A stretch of 64,000 nucleotides of DNA, from assembly GCA_958295775.1 (NCBI GenBank), contig CATQHC010000009.1:1-64000 (forward strand). The letters are read 5' to 3'. Shown one piece after another: positions 35,869 to 45,466 of this stretch. The translations under genes and the position numbers were made by a program. Numbering within the stretch: position 1 is the first letter of the stretch; each line of letters begins with the position of its first letter. The stretch comes from Chloroflexota bacterium (GTDB lineage Bacteria > Chloroflexota > UBA11872 > VXOZ01). The notes below the pieces were generated by a model that saw only the letters and a program-made list of their open reading frames with translations, did no database searches and had not been told where the DNA came from.

Positions 35869-35939
35869 GCTCCAATCTGCGTTCAGCAATCCAACCTCTT
35901 GTGTAAGAGTCCGACTGCGACGAGGGTAGAGGCTTGCAA

Positions 35940-35984
35940 GCTCTGCCGATCACACTTCGACAAGCTCAGTGCGATCGGCAGAGC
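35940..35984. repeat. 12-bp inverted repeat hairpin
   Basis: Perfect arms GCTCTGCCGATC (35940-35951) and GATCGGCAGAGC (35973-35984) enclose a 21-nt loop containing TTCGACAAGCTCAGTGC, which is related to the repeat at 9473. The rest of the 316-bp gap 35869-36184 shows nothing else I can support. Confidence 0.7.
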
Positions 35985-36184
35985 GCGCGGCACGTTGACT
36001 GTGTTCGGCGATGCTGAATCTGCTTCTTGCGCCTCACTTCAACCAATTGCAGGTCCGTATCGCTCCTGCTTGTGTCTGTTCACAATTGCGGCTACAGTGA
36101 GGCTAATGTTGCCGCACACTCGCGCCTACCGGAGCCGGTTCGTCGTGTATTCCCCTCCTTTAGTGACGAAGAGGACTCATTCTC

Positions 36185-37246
36185 GTGCCCGCAGCCTCAC
36201 CTGACCCAGAGCCCAGAACCGTGCAAGAACACGCGTCCCCGCCTATTCAGACTACCGTGGTGGGCAGCTATCCGGCGCCTGCCTGGCTGCTCGCCCAACC
36301 CAGCTTACCGGCTTTGCGCGACGCCATGCTGACGGTCTTCAAGACCCAGGAGCTTGCCGGCATCGACGTGGTGACGGATGGCGAGCTCTCCCGCTTTGAC
36401 GTCAATCACCCGGAAACCCAAGGCATGATCGAATACTTCATTCACCCCCTGGCGGGCGTCGACGCGTCGTTTAGCCGCGCCGATGTTGGGGCGTTCCGCC
36501 GGCAGGCGGGCATGCAGTTTCGTAAACAGCCGGCGGGTGTGGTGAGAGGCGCCATCGGCGAAGGCACGCTCGACTTGCCTGCCGCCGCTGCCAGCGACGC
36601 TCTTACCACGAAGCCGCTAAAGTTTACCGTGACCAGCCCGTACATGCTGGCGAAGTCGTTGCTCGACCTTCACTATCGCGACATTCGCCAGTTGGCATTT
36701 GCAATTGCCGATGTCTACAGGGAGCAAGCGGCAAGTCTCGCCGCCCCGGTGTTGCAGATTGACGAGGCCAACCTCGTCGGCGCTCCGCATGACGGAGAAT
36801 GGGCCGCCGACGTGATCAACCGCGTATTCGACGGCTTCAGCGGGCACAAAGGCGTGCATCTCTGCTTTGGCAACTACGGCGGTCAGACCATCCAGCAGGG
36901 CCTTTTCAGAGACCTGCTGCCGTTCTTCAATCGGCTGGAATGCGATCACCTGATCTTGGAGTTCGCTCGGCCCGGCGACGCGGAACTACCGGTATTCCGG
37001 GACCTCAAACCCGATATTGCCCTGGGTATCGGGGTTGTCGATATAAAGGACAACGCCGTGGAAACACCCGATCTCATCGCGCGCCGCATCGAGCGCGCCG
37101 TCACCGTATTGGGTGCGGAGCGCATCAAGTGGGTGCACCCCGACTGCGGCTTCTGGATGCTCTCCCGCATTGTCGCCGACCAGAAGATGCACGCGCTGGT
37201 CAAAGGCCGCGATCTGTATCTTGGCGTGAATACTACGAAGGAGTGA
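36185..37246 (+). CDS. MetE C-terminal-like cobalamin-independent methyltransferase
   Basis: The 353-residue protein corresponds to the catalytic C-terminal half of cobalamin-independent methionine synthase. Zinc-ligand positions are visible as His and Cys in GVHLCFGNYGG, Glu in LILEFARPG and Cys in HPDCGFWML, and TTVVGSYPAP is the typical N-terminal start of the barrel. Full MetE is about 750 residues; such half-length forms exist in archaea and some bacteria and may use a different methyl donor. GTG start with GAAGAGGA upstream. The next gene starts 3 nt after its stop, so the two are probably co-translated. Confidence 0.85.
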   Translation: MPAASPDPEPRTVQEHASPPIQTTVVGSYPAPAWLLAQPSLPALRDAMLTVFKTQELAGIDVVTDGELSRFDVNHPETQGMIEYFIHPLAGVDASFSRADVGAFRRQAGMQFRKQPAGVVRGAIGEGTLDLPAAAASDALTTKPLKFTVTSPYMLAKSLLDLHYRDIRQLAFAIADVYREQAASLAAPVLQIDEANLVGAPHDGEWAADVINRVFDGFSGHKGVHLCFGNYGGQTIQQGLFRDLLPFFNRLECDHLILEFARPGDAELPVFRDLKPDIALGIGVVDIKDNAVETPDLIARRIERAVTVLGAERIKWVHPDCGFWMLSRIVADQKMHALVKGRDLYLGVNTTKE

Positions 37247-37249
37247 CCA

Positions 37250-38308
37250 ATGGCCGCACAAGCGCGCGTCGCCGTCATCACCTCTCCCACAGGCACCATG
37301 CACGTGGCCGGTTTCCTGGAAATCTTGGCCGACCTGCCGGAAGTCGCGCAGGTGGCGTTGGTGACACACGGCGCCGCTGACATTGAGGCCCACGCGCAGG
37401 CCCACCTCGGCGCGCGCCTCGTTGGCAACTATCCTGACGCAGAATCGCTCTTCGCCGCCTTCCAACCGGAGCTCACCATCGTGAGCTTGGAACCGCGCGC
37501 CGCGCCCGCGGCCATCGCCGCCTGCCTGCGCCACGGCAGCCACGTGCTCGCGGAAAAGCCCGCCTGTTTGCAATGGGAAGAGTTCGCCGAACTCGCCGAC
37601 CTTGCCAACGCGCAGCAGCGCAACATCGGCCTGGCTTTCGCCGCGCGGGGTTTTCCGTTCCTGCGCGACGCGCGCCGCCTGGTGGCCGACGGCACGCTGG
37701 GCAATCTCTACGGCGTCGACACCTATTTCATCGCCGACCAGACCCGTGTGCAGCAGGCGGACTGGCAGGCCTCCTGGTTTTCGCAAAAGGCCCATGCCGG
37801 CGGCGGTCATCTCATGTGGCTGGGTATTCATTATGTCGATTTGCTGCATCATCTCACCGGCCAGCGTATCGTTGAAGTCGCGGGGCTCACCGCAGTCGTC
37901 GGCGGCGCGCCCATCGATACGGAAGACGCCGCCGTCGCGGTGCTGCGCTTTGCGGACGGCATGATCGGCACGCTCACCTCAGCATATTACGTGGATAAGA
38001 ACAAGCAGTCGCACCTCCATCTCTGGGGAGCGCAAGGCTGGCTGCGGGGACGGCCCAACGACTGGGAGAGCCTGGAGTGGCACAGCACCCATCCGGCCGA
38101 GCGGTCCGCGCCCCACCGCACAATTCGCTACGATTCGCCCACCGATGACGCAAAGCCCACCTACTACGGCTTGGTGCGCGCTTCCGTGCGGGGCGCCTTG
38201 GGCCTGGAACCGCATCCGGTCGCTACCGCCGAGTCCCTGCATGTTCTCCAGGTGGTCCACGCCATCTACCGCGCCGCGGAAACCGGCCAGACCCAGCGCG
38301 TCGAGTGA
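37250..38308 (+). CDS. Gfo/Idh/MocA family oxidoreductase
   Basis: A 352-residue NAD(P)-dependent enzyme with VAVITSPTGTMHVAGF at the N-terminus, a degenerate form of the usual GxGxxG, and the catalytic-region HVLAEKPACLQWEE. It begins 3 nt after the MetE-like gene with GAAGGAG upstream. The substitution of the glycine-rich loop makes cofactor preference less certain than for the other six members in this window. Substrate unknown. Confidence 0.82.
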   Translation: MAAQARVAVITSPTGTMHVAGFLEILADLPEVAQVALVTHGAADIEAHAQAHLGARLVGNYPDAESLFAAFQPELTIVSLEPRAAPAAIAACLRHGSHVLAEKPACLQWEEFAELADLANAQQRNIGLAFAARGFPFLRDARRLVADGTLGNLYGVDTYFIADQTRVQQADWQASWFSQKAHAGGGHLMWLGIHYVDLLHHLTGQRIVEVAGLTAVVGGAPIDTEDAAVAVLRFADGMIGTLTSAYYVDKNKQSHLHLWGAQGWLRGRPNDWESLEWHSTHPAERSAPHRTIRYDSPTDDAKPTYYGLVRASVRGALGLEPHPVATAESLHVLQVVHAIYRAAETGQTQRVE

Positions 38309-38480
38309 GAAGTCACGGAGTTGATCGCGCAGCCCTCTCACCCCCGAAGGGGATGGTCCTGGATGGGGGAGATCGCTGCTTGGCGGTTTCGCGTCGCAAT
38401 CTACCCAAGACCTGGATTCCGGTTTTCACCGCAATGACGGACTGATGCGAAGACTTTTGTAGGAAGAGAGGAAATCAGCA

Positions 38481-39587
38481 ATGAAACGGTACCGGGCGGC
38501 GCTCATCGGCTGTGGCGGGATGAGCAAGTCGCACCTCCCAGCGCTCTACGAGATTCCAGAGATAGACGTTGTTGCCGTCTGCGACATCGACGAGGGCCGG
38601 CTGCATGCCATAGGCGATGCGTTCAACGTTGAGAAGCGCTACACCGACTACCACGCCATGTTTGCGGCGGAGCGGCTGGACCTGGTCGCCATCGCCACGC
38701 AGGGACCCCAGCACTGCGCCGCAACGGTGGCGGCTGCTGAACACGGCGTGCACGTGCTCTGCGAGAAGCCCATGGCCTTGGATCTCGCCGAAGCCGACCG
38801 GATGGTGGAGGCCTGCGCCCAGGCTGGGGTGAAGCTCGCCATCAATCACCAGGCCACCGTGCGGCCGTCGCTCAAACGCATGCGGGACATGATCGAGAAC
38901 GGCGACATTGGCGACGTCATCCTGGTGCGGGGCAACAACAAGAGCGGGCGCAAGGCCGGCAACGAACTCATGGAGATGGGCACCCACGTCTTCGACCGCA
39001 TGCAGTACCTTGGCGGCGCGCCGCGTTGGTGTTTTGCGCACCTCACCTGGCAGGGCAAGGCCGCGACCATTGCTGACGCCATGGACTCGCAGGAGATGAG
39101 CCCCAGAGACCGCGCTTCGGGTTTGGTGCTCGGCGAGCGGGCATACGCCCTCTTCGGCATGACCCGCGCGCCGGTGGGCGAGTGCCAATTCCTCGGCTAC
39201 GAGAAAACGGACAGCCGGCAGTACAGTGTGGATGTGCTCGGCGCCAAGGGCCAGTTCTCGTTGCGCGGCACCGGCACGCAGCGCGGCAACAGCGATCTCT
39301 ACCACCTGCCCGTGCCCGCCTTCTATTCCGCCGACCTTCAGGAAGAACCGCTGTGGCAGCGTATCGACGTGCCGGAAGAACTCGACCCACGCCTCGGCAA
39401 ACAGAGCATCACGCCAATCTTGCTGGAATTGATCAAGTCGATCGAGACCGGCAGCGAGCACCCCTGCAGCGGAGAAGCGGGACGCCTGAATCTGGAGATG
39501 GTGATGGCAATGTACGCCTCGCACCTGAGCGGGCAGCGCGTGAGCATTCCTTTGGCCGACCGCGCGCATCCGTTGGCAACCGGCTGA
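38481..39587 (+). CDS. Gfo/Idh/MocA family oxidoreductase
   Basis: The 368-residue protein has a canonical YRAALIGCGGMSKSHLPAL dinucleotide loop, CDIDEG at the adenosine-binding strand end and HVLCEKPMALDLAEAD with the catalytic Lys. GAGAGGAAA precedes the ATG. It is one of seven family members in the window. It ends just before a strong bidirectional terminator-like hairpin. Confidence 0.9.
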   Translation: MKRYRAALIGCGGMSKSHLPALYEIPEIDVVAVCDIDEGRLHAIGDAFNVEKRYTDYHAMFAAERLDLVAIATQGPQHCAATVAAAEHGVHVLCEKPMALDLAEADRMVEACAQAGVKLAINHQATVRPSLKRMRDMIENGDIGDVILVRGNNKSGRKAGNELMEMGTHVFDRMQYLGGAPRWCFAHLTWQGKAATIADAMDSQEMSPRDRASGLVLGERAYALFGMTRAPVGECQFLGYEKTDSRQYSVDVLGAKGQFSLRGTGTQRGNSDLYHLPVPAFYSADLQEEPLWQRIDVPEELDPRLGKQSITPILLELIKSIETGSEHPCSGEAGRLNLEMVMAMYASHLSGQRVSIPLADRAHPLATG

Positions 39588-39626
39588 CTGACAGCCCCAC
39601 GTGGTCAGAGAGTGCGGTTGAAATAG

Positions 39627-39665
39627 CAATAGCCCCGGTGCAACTGATGTGCGCCGGGGCTATTG
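39627..39665. terminator. Bidirectional terminator-like hairpin
   Basis: Perfect 12-bp arms CAATAGCCCCGG (39627-39638) and CCGGGGCTATTG (39654-39665) with a 15-nt loop. It sits between the convergent oxidoreductase gene (ending 39587) and LysM gene (ending 39795). No long T-tract is present. Confidence 0.75.
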
Positions 39666-39794
39666 TATCGTCCGTCAATTTCGCGCACGCCGAGCACGCG
39701 CAAATGTGTTCGTCAGCAACTCAGCCTACTGCCACAATCTTCCTGCGGGCGTTTGCCGCATGCGGCTCTCACCGCAGCCGCGAAATCGCTGCGA

Positions 39795-40613
39795 TTACGG
39801 CCACATGACGAATATGGGTTGGCTCGTGACGGTAGTGCCGTCACTCTTGACCGCGACTATGGTAAAGATCAGGGAGTCGCTGCCCGCTTGTCGGTCAAGT
39901 CTGTTAAAAGCGAGCGTGTTTCCGGCGCTCTGGCCGGCAGTCGCGAGGACGACCGGTCCCAATTGTTGTCCATCCGAGCGCACCACTTTATAGCTCGCAG
40001 CGTTACCGGCCACGATACTCAGGTAGACCAATCCATCTGGCGTTCTTGCCCTGTACGTGCCACCAATCTCGTCCGCCGATGTATTTGCAATCACTATGGT
40101 AAATGTCACATCACCAACCGGCGCGGGCGTTGCGAAGAACTGCGATGTCGATGGCGTTGCTACCGGAGTCTCAGCGGGTGCGGGTGTCGGCGGCGGCGGG
40201 ACTTTCGGTACGCGCAGTTCCTGGCCTACGGCGATTACGTCGGGGTTTGCCAGACAATTTGCCGCTTGGATTGTGTCCACGGTGGACTCGGTGCGCAGCG
40301 CAATGCTGTAGAGCGTGTCGCCAGCTTCAATCGTATAGATCGGCCAATCTGTGCGCGGTGTGCACGAGGGCGGCGCACTTGTGGTCTGCGCCGGCCGGGT
40401 GGCTACGGGCACCAGCGTCGGTACCGGTGAGGCGGTCGGCGGATCGGAAGTGACTGCGGTCGGTCGGATAACCGTCGGGATCACAATGGGTGTCGGTTCT
40501 TCATCCTCAGAATCGTCTCCCACAAATGGGAGACACGCAGTCGTCAAGACCACGATCCCTAGCAACAGCAGCATACCTCGCAAGCAGATAAGGCAAGTTC
40601 TCACTGGCAACAC
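39795..40613 (-). CDS. LysM-domain lipoprotein
   Basis: The 272-residue protein has a hydrophobic signal ending in the lipobox TTAC, a long Pro/Thr-rich linker, one LysM domain (YTIEAGDTLYSIALR through VGQELRVPKV) and a C-terminal beta-rich domain of about 105 residues. LysM binds N-acetylglucosamine polymers such as peptidoglycan, so it is probably attached to the envelope. Several GTG/TTG starts are possible just downstream of AGGAGGA (40613, 40610, 40604); the choice changes only three residues. It is transcribed convergent with the preceding oxidoreductase. Confidence 0.85.
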   Translation of the reverse strand: MLPVRTCLICLRGMLLLLGIVVLTTACLPFVGDDSEDEEPTPIVIPTVIRPTAVTSDPPTASPVPTLVPVATRPAQTTSAPPSCTPRTDWPIYTIEAGDTLYSIALRTESTVDTIQAANCLANPDVIAVGQELRVPKVPPPPTPAPAETPVATPSTSQFFATPAPVGDVTFTIVIANTSADEIGGTYRARTPDGLVYLSIVAGNAASYKVVRSDGQQLGPVVLATAGQSAGNTLAFNRLDRQAGSDSLIFTIVAVKSDGTTVTSQPIFVMWP

Positions 40614-40856
40614 TCCTCCTCTTGCACGCTACCTTCGCCACGGCCCGGTAAGCGAATAGATTCTACGTACGTAGGGTCTGACTAAATGTGAATAAGGAAC
40701 AGATATACATTACGTTGATTCAAGGGCACATGCGGGGGTGCGCTCAGCGTAATCCGATACACACGCTCTGTGTTCGAAGAACAGGGAGCTACACACTATG
40801 ATGCCTGGAATTGAGATATATTTCAAGCGGGCAGCGCAATTGACCGCGCAAGCGCG

Positions 40857-41810
40857 CTATAGCAAGCCGCGGGCCTTCGCAGCTATGTGTTCTGCGGTCA
40901 GACCGTACTTCGTGAGCAACGCCGCCGCATCCCCGGACTCTGCATACGTGTTCTCAACACCCACAAACGCCATCGCGCAGGGAGCATGCTCCGCAGCCGC
41001 CATTGCCACCACGCTGCCCAGCCCGCCCTGCACCAAATGTTCCTCGGCCACCACGATCTTGCCGGTCTCGCGTGCGGCCCTTGTCACCGCAGCGACGTCC
41101 AACGGCCGCACGGTGTGCATATCGAGCACACGGGCCTCGACACCCTCCGCCGCGAGCGCTTGCGCCGCTTCCAGCGCCGCCGCCACCATGATGCCGTTGG
41201 CGATCAGCGTGATGTCGTTGCCGCTGCGCAGTTCATTCGCCCTGCCCAACGTGATGTCAGGGTCTTCTCCGTACACAAGCGGCACGTCCGGCCGGCCCAC
41301 GCGCATATAGGCCGGGCCATCCTCCGCCAGCATCGCCGTCACCGCCTTGTGCGTCGAGGGCTCGTCGGCGGGCACGATCACCGTGAACGTCGGCAGTCCC
41401 AGCGCCAGGGCCACGTCTTCGATTGCCATCTGCGACGGGCCGTCCTCGCCAATGCTGATGCCGGCATGGCTGCCCACCACCTTGACGTTGAGATTGGGGA
41501 ACGCAATCGACATGCGCAATTGGTCGTAGCCGTTGCACATGATGAAACAGGCAAAGCTGGCAATTACCGGCAGTTTGCCGCAGGCCGCCAGACCGGCGCC
41601 GATGCCCACCAGGTTCGACTCCGCAATGCCCACGTTGATAAAGCGCTCCGGGAACTCCTGGGCAAACCACTCGGTGCGCGTTGAGTTGTTAACGTCGCCG
41701 TCAACGACGACGATATTCGGATTGGTCCGGCCGGCTTCGCGCAGGGCCTCGCCAAACGCATCGCGGGTTGCCTTGCCCATGGCAAACTCAGTCTCAGTTC
41801 TTACTGCCAT
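40857..41810 (-). CDS. Transketolase, C-terminal (pyrimidine/transketolase_C) subunit
   Basis: The 317-residue protein is the second half of a transketolase: a pyrimidine-binding domain (AFGEALREAG, RFINVGIAESNLVGIGAGLA, SHAGISIGEDGPSQMA) and the C-terminal domain (DMHTVRPLD). The Glu that activates thiamine diphosphate lies in GIAESN. Its ATG at 41810 overlaps the end of the N-terminal subunit gene by 10 nt, so both are co-translated. Split transketolases of this kind are common in Chloroflexota, Firmicutes and archaea. It could serve the pentose phosphate pathway or a DXS-like or sugar-degrading reaction. Confidence 0.92.
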   Translation of the reverse strand: MAVRTETEFAMGKATRDAFGEALREAGRTNPNIVVVDGDVNNSTRTEWFAQEFPERFINVGIAESNLVGIGAGLAACGKLPVIASFACFIMCNGYDQLRMSIAFPNLNVKVVGSHAGISIGEDGPSQMAIEDVALALGLPTFTVIVPADEPSTHKAVTAMLAEDGPAYMRVGRPDVPLVYGEDPDITLGRANELRSGNDITLIANGIMVAAALEAAQALAAEGVEARVLDMHTVRPLDVAAVTRAARETGKIVVAEEHLVQGGLGSVVAMAAAEHAPCAMAFVGVENTYAESGDAAALLTKYGLTAEHIAAKARGLL

Positions 41811-42625
41811 CCCAGTTCCTCCAGGGCGCGCTGCTCTTCCTCTTTGGTAAGGGACTTGCCGTGGTAGCCGTAATCGGCTTCGACGAAGGAGACACCCTTG
41901 CCCTTTACGGTGTGCGCAATGATGCACGACGGGCGCCCTTGCGTCGCCTTCGCTTGCTGCAACGCGTTGAAAACTTCCTCGGTTTTGTGTCCGTCAATCT
42001 CCTGGGTTTCCCATTGAAATGCCCGCCATTTCTCGGCCAACGGCGCGTAATCGAGCACATCGCGTACCCAACCGGTCTGCTGGGCTTTGTTGTGGTCGAC
42101 GATTGCCGTCACATTATCGAGCTTGTAGTGGGCCGCCGTCATGGCAGCTTCCCAAATCTGCCCTTCATCCTGCTCGCCATCACCCAAGATGACGAACACA
42201 TGGTAGTCTCTGTTTTCCATTCTGGCGGCGAAAGCATGACCCAAGCCAAGGGAGAGCCCCTGGCCCAAAGAACCGGTGCTGGCTTCCACGCCGGGCAGAC
42301 GGGACATGTTGGGATGCCCCTCGAGCGGGCTTTCAATCTGCCGCAAGGTGGACAGCATGTCGGTGGGAAAATACCCGGCATGCGCCAAGACGACGTAGAG
42401 CAGCGGGCTCGCATGACCCTTGCTCATGATCAGGCGGTCCCGGTCCGGCCATTGTGGTTCGGCAGGATCATACTGCATGAGGCCGCCAAAGTATAGGGCC
42501 GTCATGATCTCCACGCCGGAGAGCGAACTCGAAGGATGGCCTGAACCCGCAATGGTGGTGCAAGTGATTATGTCACGTCGTAGTACGCGCGCCTGTTCTT
42601 CCAATTCCTCAATTGACATCTTCAT
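41801..42625 (-). CDS. Transketolase, N-terminal (TPP-binding) subunit
   Basis: The 274-residue subunit binds the diphosphate end of thiamine diphosphate: GDGEQDEGQIWEAAMTAAHY is the Gly-Asp-Gly magnesium motif, and GSGHPSSSLSG and KGHASPLLY are typical early landmarks. The start at 42625 is preferred, as GGTG lies about nine nt before it; an upstream GTG at 42637 is possible. Together with the following gene it forms an alpha2beta2-type transketolase. Confidence 0.92.
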   Translation of the reverse strand: MKMSIEELEEQARVLRRDIITCTTIAGSGHPSSSLSGVEIMTALYFGGLMQYDPAEPQWPDRDRLIMSKGHASPLLYVVLAHAGYFPTDMLSTLRQIESPLEGHPNMSRLPGVEASTGSLGQGLSLGLGHAFAARMENRDYHVFVILGDGEQDEGQIWEAAMTAAHYKLDNVTAIVDHNKAQQTGWVRDVLDYAPLAEKWRAFQWETQEIDGHKTEEVFNALQQAKATQGRPSCIIAHTVKGKGVSFVEADYGYHGKSLTKEEEQRALEELGWQ

Positions 42626-43333
42626 TTCTACATTCACCGTGGCTGCAAAAGTCTTTCAAGCATGATAGCACTTGCGTCCTGCTCGTCCAGCGCAAGAGCC
42701 GCCAACAGACATCACAATGCGCAACGCAAAATCGCGCAGCTTTCTCATTGTACCGTCTCTCAATACAGAGCGCGACTTGATCGCAAGCTTAGCACATTCC
42801 GGTTGGAATTAGTCGCATAGTGCTGGTAACGCGGCAAGGTCTTGGGAAGCCTATTTCCTTATGTAAGTTTACAATCCTGCAAGTGTATACTTAGGCTGAT
42901 GGTGCGAGTTGCGCCCCACGGAAGATGAATACTAGAAGTGGATCGGAGTGACCACGCGCAACGCGATCAGAAGCAAGACTAGCGGCGATAGTGGTTGCCT
43001 ATAGACGTTCAGGTGCTAAGCGGACTCTTACTCAACAAGAGGAAGGGACAACCTAGCTGACACCTTAGTCAAAGTACGGGATACCCTGGTATCCAGAGCC
43101 TTCATGCGCCAATATGGCTTGTAAATGACTATCGGCTTAGGCGCAGTGGTTGTTCCGAGACCTGTAGTAAATTGACGTCAATCGTGCTTTTGCTGCACTT
43201 GACACCCTTGGGCATGCCGACACCAGCCTCCGGCAAGAGAGCTTCTCTGGGGTGAACTCTTGAAGGCAGAGGCGTGTTGGTGGCTTGCTCGAAAGTTGCG
43301 GTTCTCAATCTACACCATGCTTGGAGTTGAGTC
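42626..43333. other. Intergenic 0.7 kb with IS110 left-flank sequence but no gene
   Basis: I see no convincing coding region here. The last part lies directly upstream of the IS110-type transposase remnant, where intact IS110 elements carry their left end and a structured non-coding RNA. No such RNA can be recognised by eye. Confidence 0.4.
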
Positions 43334-44014
43334 ATGGCAGATCAGGCAATCTACATAGGAGTCAAGGTCTCGCGAGACTGGCTGTACGTGTGGATTCATG
43401 GAGAGGAGGTTAGCTGGCAGATCGAGAATGATTCGAGGGGGACTGCGGTGCTGGTGACGCGGCTAGTCGAGATGGCGCCACGGGTGGTGGTTCTGCAAGC
43501 TGCCGACGGACTGGAACAGCCGGTTGTAGTTGAGTTGGCGGCCGCAGGGCTGACGATGGCTGTATTGAGCCCAGGGCAAGCGCAGAACTTTGCGCGAATA
43601 ATTGGACGCTTCACAAAGAATTGCTCGGTTGATGCCAGCATGCTAGCGCGCATTGGGGAGGCATTGCAGCCTGCGGCAGTTACGCTACCGGACGCGCATA
43701 TGAAAGAGTTTCGAAAGTTAGTTGCCCGGCGGCGTGAAGTATTCGTAACGCTAACCACCGAACGCAATAGTCTGCCACGTGCTACCAAGCGGGCGCGCCG
43801 CCTACTCAGAACGAACCTTGCCTTGCTGCTACAGCAAATCTATCAACTTGACCGGAAACTGGAAGTGATTGTCCAGGACAGCACTGCCCTGCTAGTCCGA
43901 GACATCTCCTTGCGAAAAGCTGCGCCAACTTTCACGGTGCGGAGCGTCCGACCGAGGGTATATGGAACAACCTCACGAAATGCCCAGCGGCGGAAATACG
44001 GAAAGCCGCAATGA
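43334..44014 (+). pseudogene. Decayed IS110-family transposase, N-terminal part only
   Basis: The 226-codon frame matches the N-terminal DEDD domain of IS110 transposases: AIYIGVKVSRDWLYVWI, AADGLEQPVVVELAAAGL, GQAQNFARIIGR and MKEFRKLVARRREV. Two acidic catalytic positions are lost: the usual GVDVS reads GVKVS, and KTDALDA reads KNCSVDA. The C-terminal Transposase_20 half with its serine is absent; similarity ends near residue 195, followed by unrelated Arg-rich sequence. It is therefore a relic. The stop overlaps the next ATG (ATGA), probably by chance. No terminal repeats could be identified. Confidence 0.75.
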
Positions 44015-44862
44015 GTTTAGCGAAGTCAGATTCAAATAACGAGAAGAGTGAACTCTCTACCCGAGCCTTTCCCACCATCTGGCAAGCGCTGATCCTGCTT
44101 GGCCTGCTCATATTGCTGCAAATCGGGGCGACCATGGTGCTTGGCGCCTATATGGCGGTTCAGTCCATTCCGATGGACGAACTGACTACGGTTCTGGCAA
44201 TCGTGAATGTGACCACATTCGGCGCCGTTGTCATTGTGGGATCGGCGTGGTCGCGCGTTTCGGTGCGACAGCTCTTCTACCTGCGGGGCTTTCCGCCAGT
44301 CCAGGCGCTGCCGATGCTCGTGATGATGCTGGGCCTCATCGTCGTCGTATCCGAACTCGACAACGTTCTTCAGCGCTTCTTGCCCATTCCCGATTGGTTC
44401 ATAGAGATGCTCTCTGAACTCGGTCTTGGCGAGGGTTTCGCGCTCGGCACCTTCATCGTGCTGGTAGTTGTCGCGCCTCTCACGGAGGAACCCATATTTC
44501 GCGGCATAATGCTGCATGGATTTGTGCGCAATTACGGCACAAAGTGGTCCGTCTTTGGCACCGCTTTCCTCTTTGGCGCGATCCATATGAACCCCTGGCA
44601 ATTCCTGGGGGCCTTCATCCTGGGGCTCTTCTTTGCCTGGTGGACGTTGCGGACCAAATCAATCCTACCGGCATTGCTCGGCCACGCGCTCAACAACGGT
44701 ATGGTGGTCATCACGGCTGACGTGTTGAACGTGGAAATCCAGGGATTCAACACCTTGGAAGAAGGGGTGCAAGCGCATCAACCCTGGTGGTTTACACTCA
44801 CTGGGATTGTGCTCTTGCTCGTTGGCGCAAGCATTCTGCACCGGATGTGGTCACGGGAATAA
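44011..44862 (+). CDS. CPBP-family intramembrane glutamic protease
   Basis: The 283-residue protein has about seven or eight hydrophobic segments and the three conserved motifs of the CPBP (CAAX protease/bacteriocin-processing) family: TEEPIFRG (EExxxR), FLFGAIHMN (FxxxH) and HALNNGM (HxxxN). Relatives cleave membrane or lipid-linked substrates, and some give bacteriocin self-immunity. Here the substrate is unknown. GGAAA is the best ribosome-binding site upstream, inside the transposase remnant. Confidence 0.85.
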   Translation: MSLAKSDSNNEKSELSTRAFPTIWQALILLGLLILLQIGATMVLGAYMAVQSIPMDELTTVLAIVNVTTFGAVVIVGSAWSRVSVRQLFYLRGFPPVQALPMLVMMLGLIVVVSELDNVLQRFLPIPDWFIEMLSELGLGEGFALGTFIVLVVVAPLTEEPIFRGIMLHGFVRNYGTKWSVFGTAFLFGAIHMNPWQFLGAFILGLFFAWWTLRTKSILPALLGHALNNGMVVITADVLNVEIQGFNTLEEGVQAHQPWWFTLTGIVLLLVGASILHRMWSRE

Positions 44863-44998
44863 GAGTCTTCCGCGCCAGACCCGGTAGACCGGCTCACGCC
44901 GAGCAAGCAGCGCGCTTGCGTTGCCTCCGCTACGTCTAGCAAGCGCGAATGAGGGCGTGGGGGGTGGGCTGCATAGGGAAATTTGGGGTCTGCCACGA

Positions 44999-45355
44999 TC
45001 AGCGGGAGCGCCACAACCAGAGGACGTTGATGAGAAAGATCATCAACAATACGGCCATGAAACCGTTCGACCCGGCCACGATCGCGCCAACTATCGCCAG
45101 CGGAATGCCGAAGCCCAGCACGGGCAACGCAACTTTCATGAAGGCTTCCGAATCGGCCTTTGCTTGCGTGCGCGCCCGGGTCATTGCCGTCTCGAGGCGC
45201 TCATCGATAAGCGCCTCGATGCGCTGGGCCAGCGCCGCGGCGACGTGATCGTCATACTGTTCGCCCAATTCGCGGCGGGCGGCCACTGCCGCCGCAAGCT
45301 CATCTTTCAAGCCGTCAGACCGCGACGGACCTTGCGGGCGATGCTTGCTCGCCAT
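44999..45355 (-). CDS. Small hypothetical membrane protein
   Basis: A 118-residue protein with a basic N-terminus, a predicted helical charged region (DELAAAVAARRELGEQ, LAQRIEALIDERLETAM) and a C-terminal hydrophobic stretch that may form two transmembrane segments, ending LWLWRSR. The Met at 45355 is preferred over the earlier one at 45424, though its ribosome-binding site is weak. No family recognised. Confidence 0.55.
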   Translation of the reverse strand: MASKHRPQGPSRSDGLKDELAAAVAARRELGEQYDDHVAAALAQRIEALIDERLETAMTRARTQAKADSEAFMKVALPVLGFGIPLAIVGAIVAGSNGFMAVLLMIFLINVLWLWRSR

Positions 45356-45466
45356 ACGGCTACCTACCCATTGCTCCGCGCTGGTATGCTTTTCGCAGGA
45401 GACTACGACCCAATGATAGCGCACAAATGGGCAGCTATCGTATGCGTGCGTGGAGAATGACTGAGA

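Noticed and set aside
43334-44014. Domesticated IS110 protein operating with the CPBP protease
   Set aside because: Loss of catalytic acids and the C-terminal half indicates decay; the ATGA overlap with the protease is probably chance.
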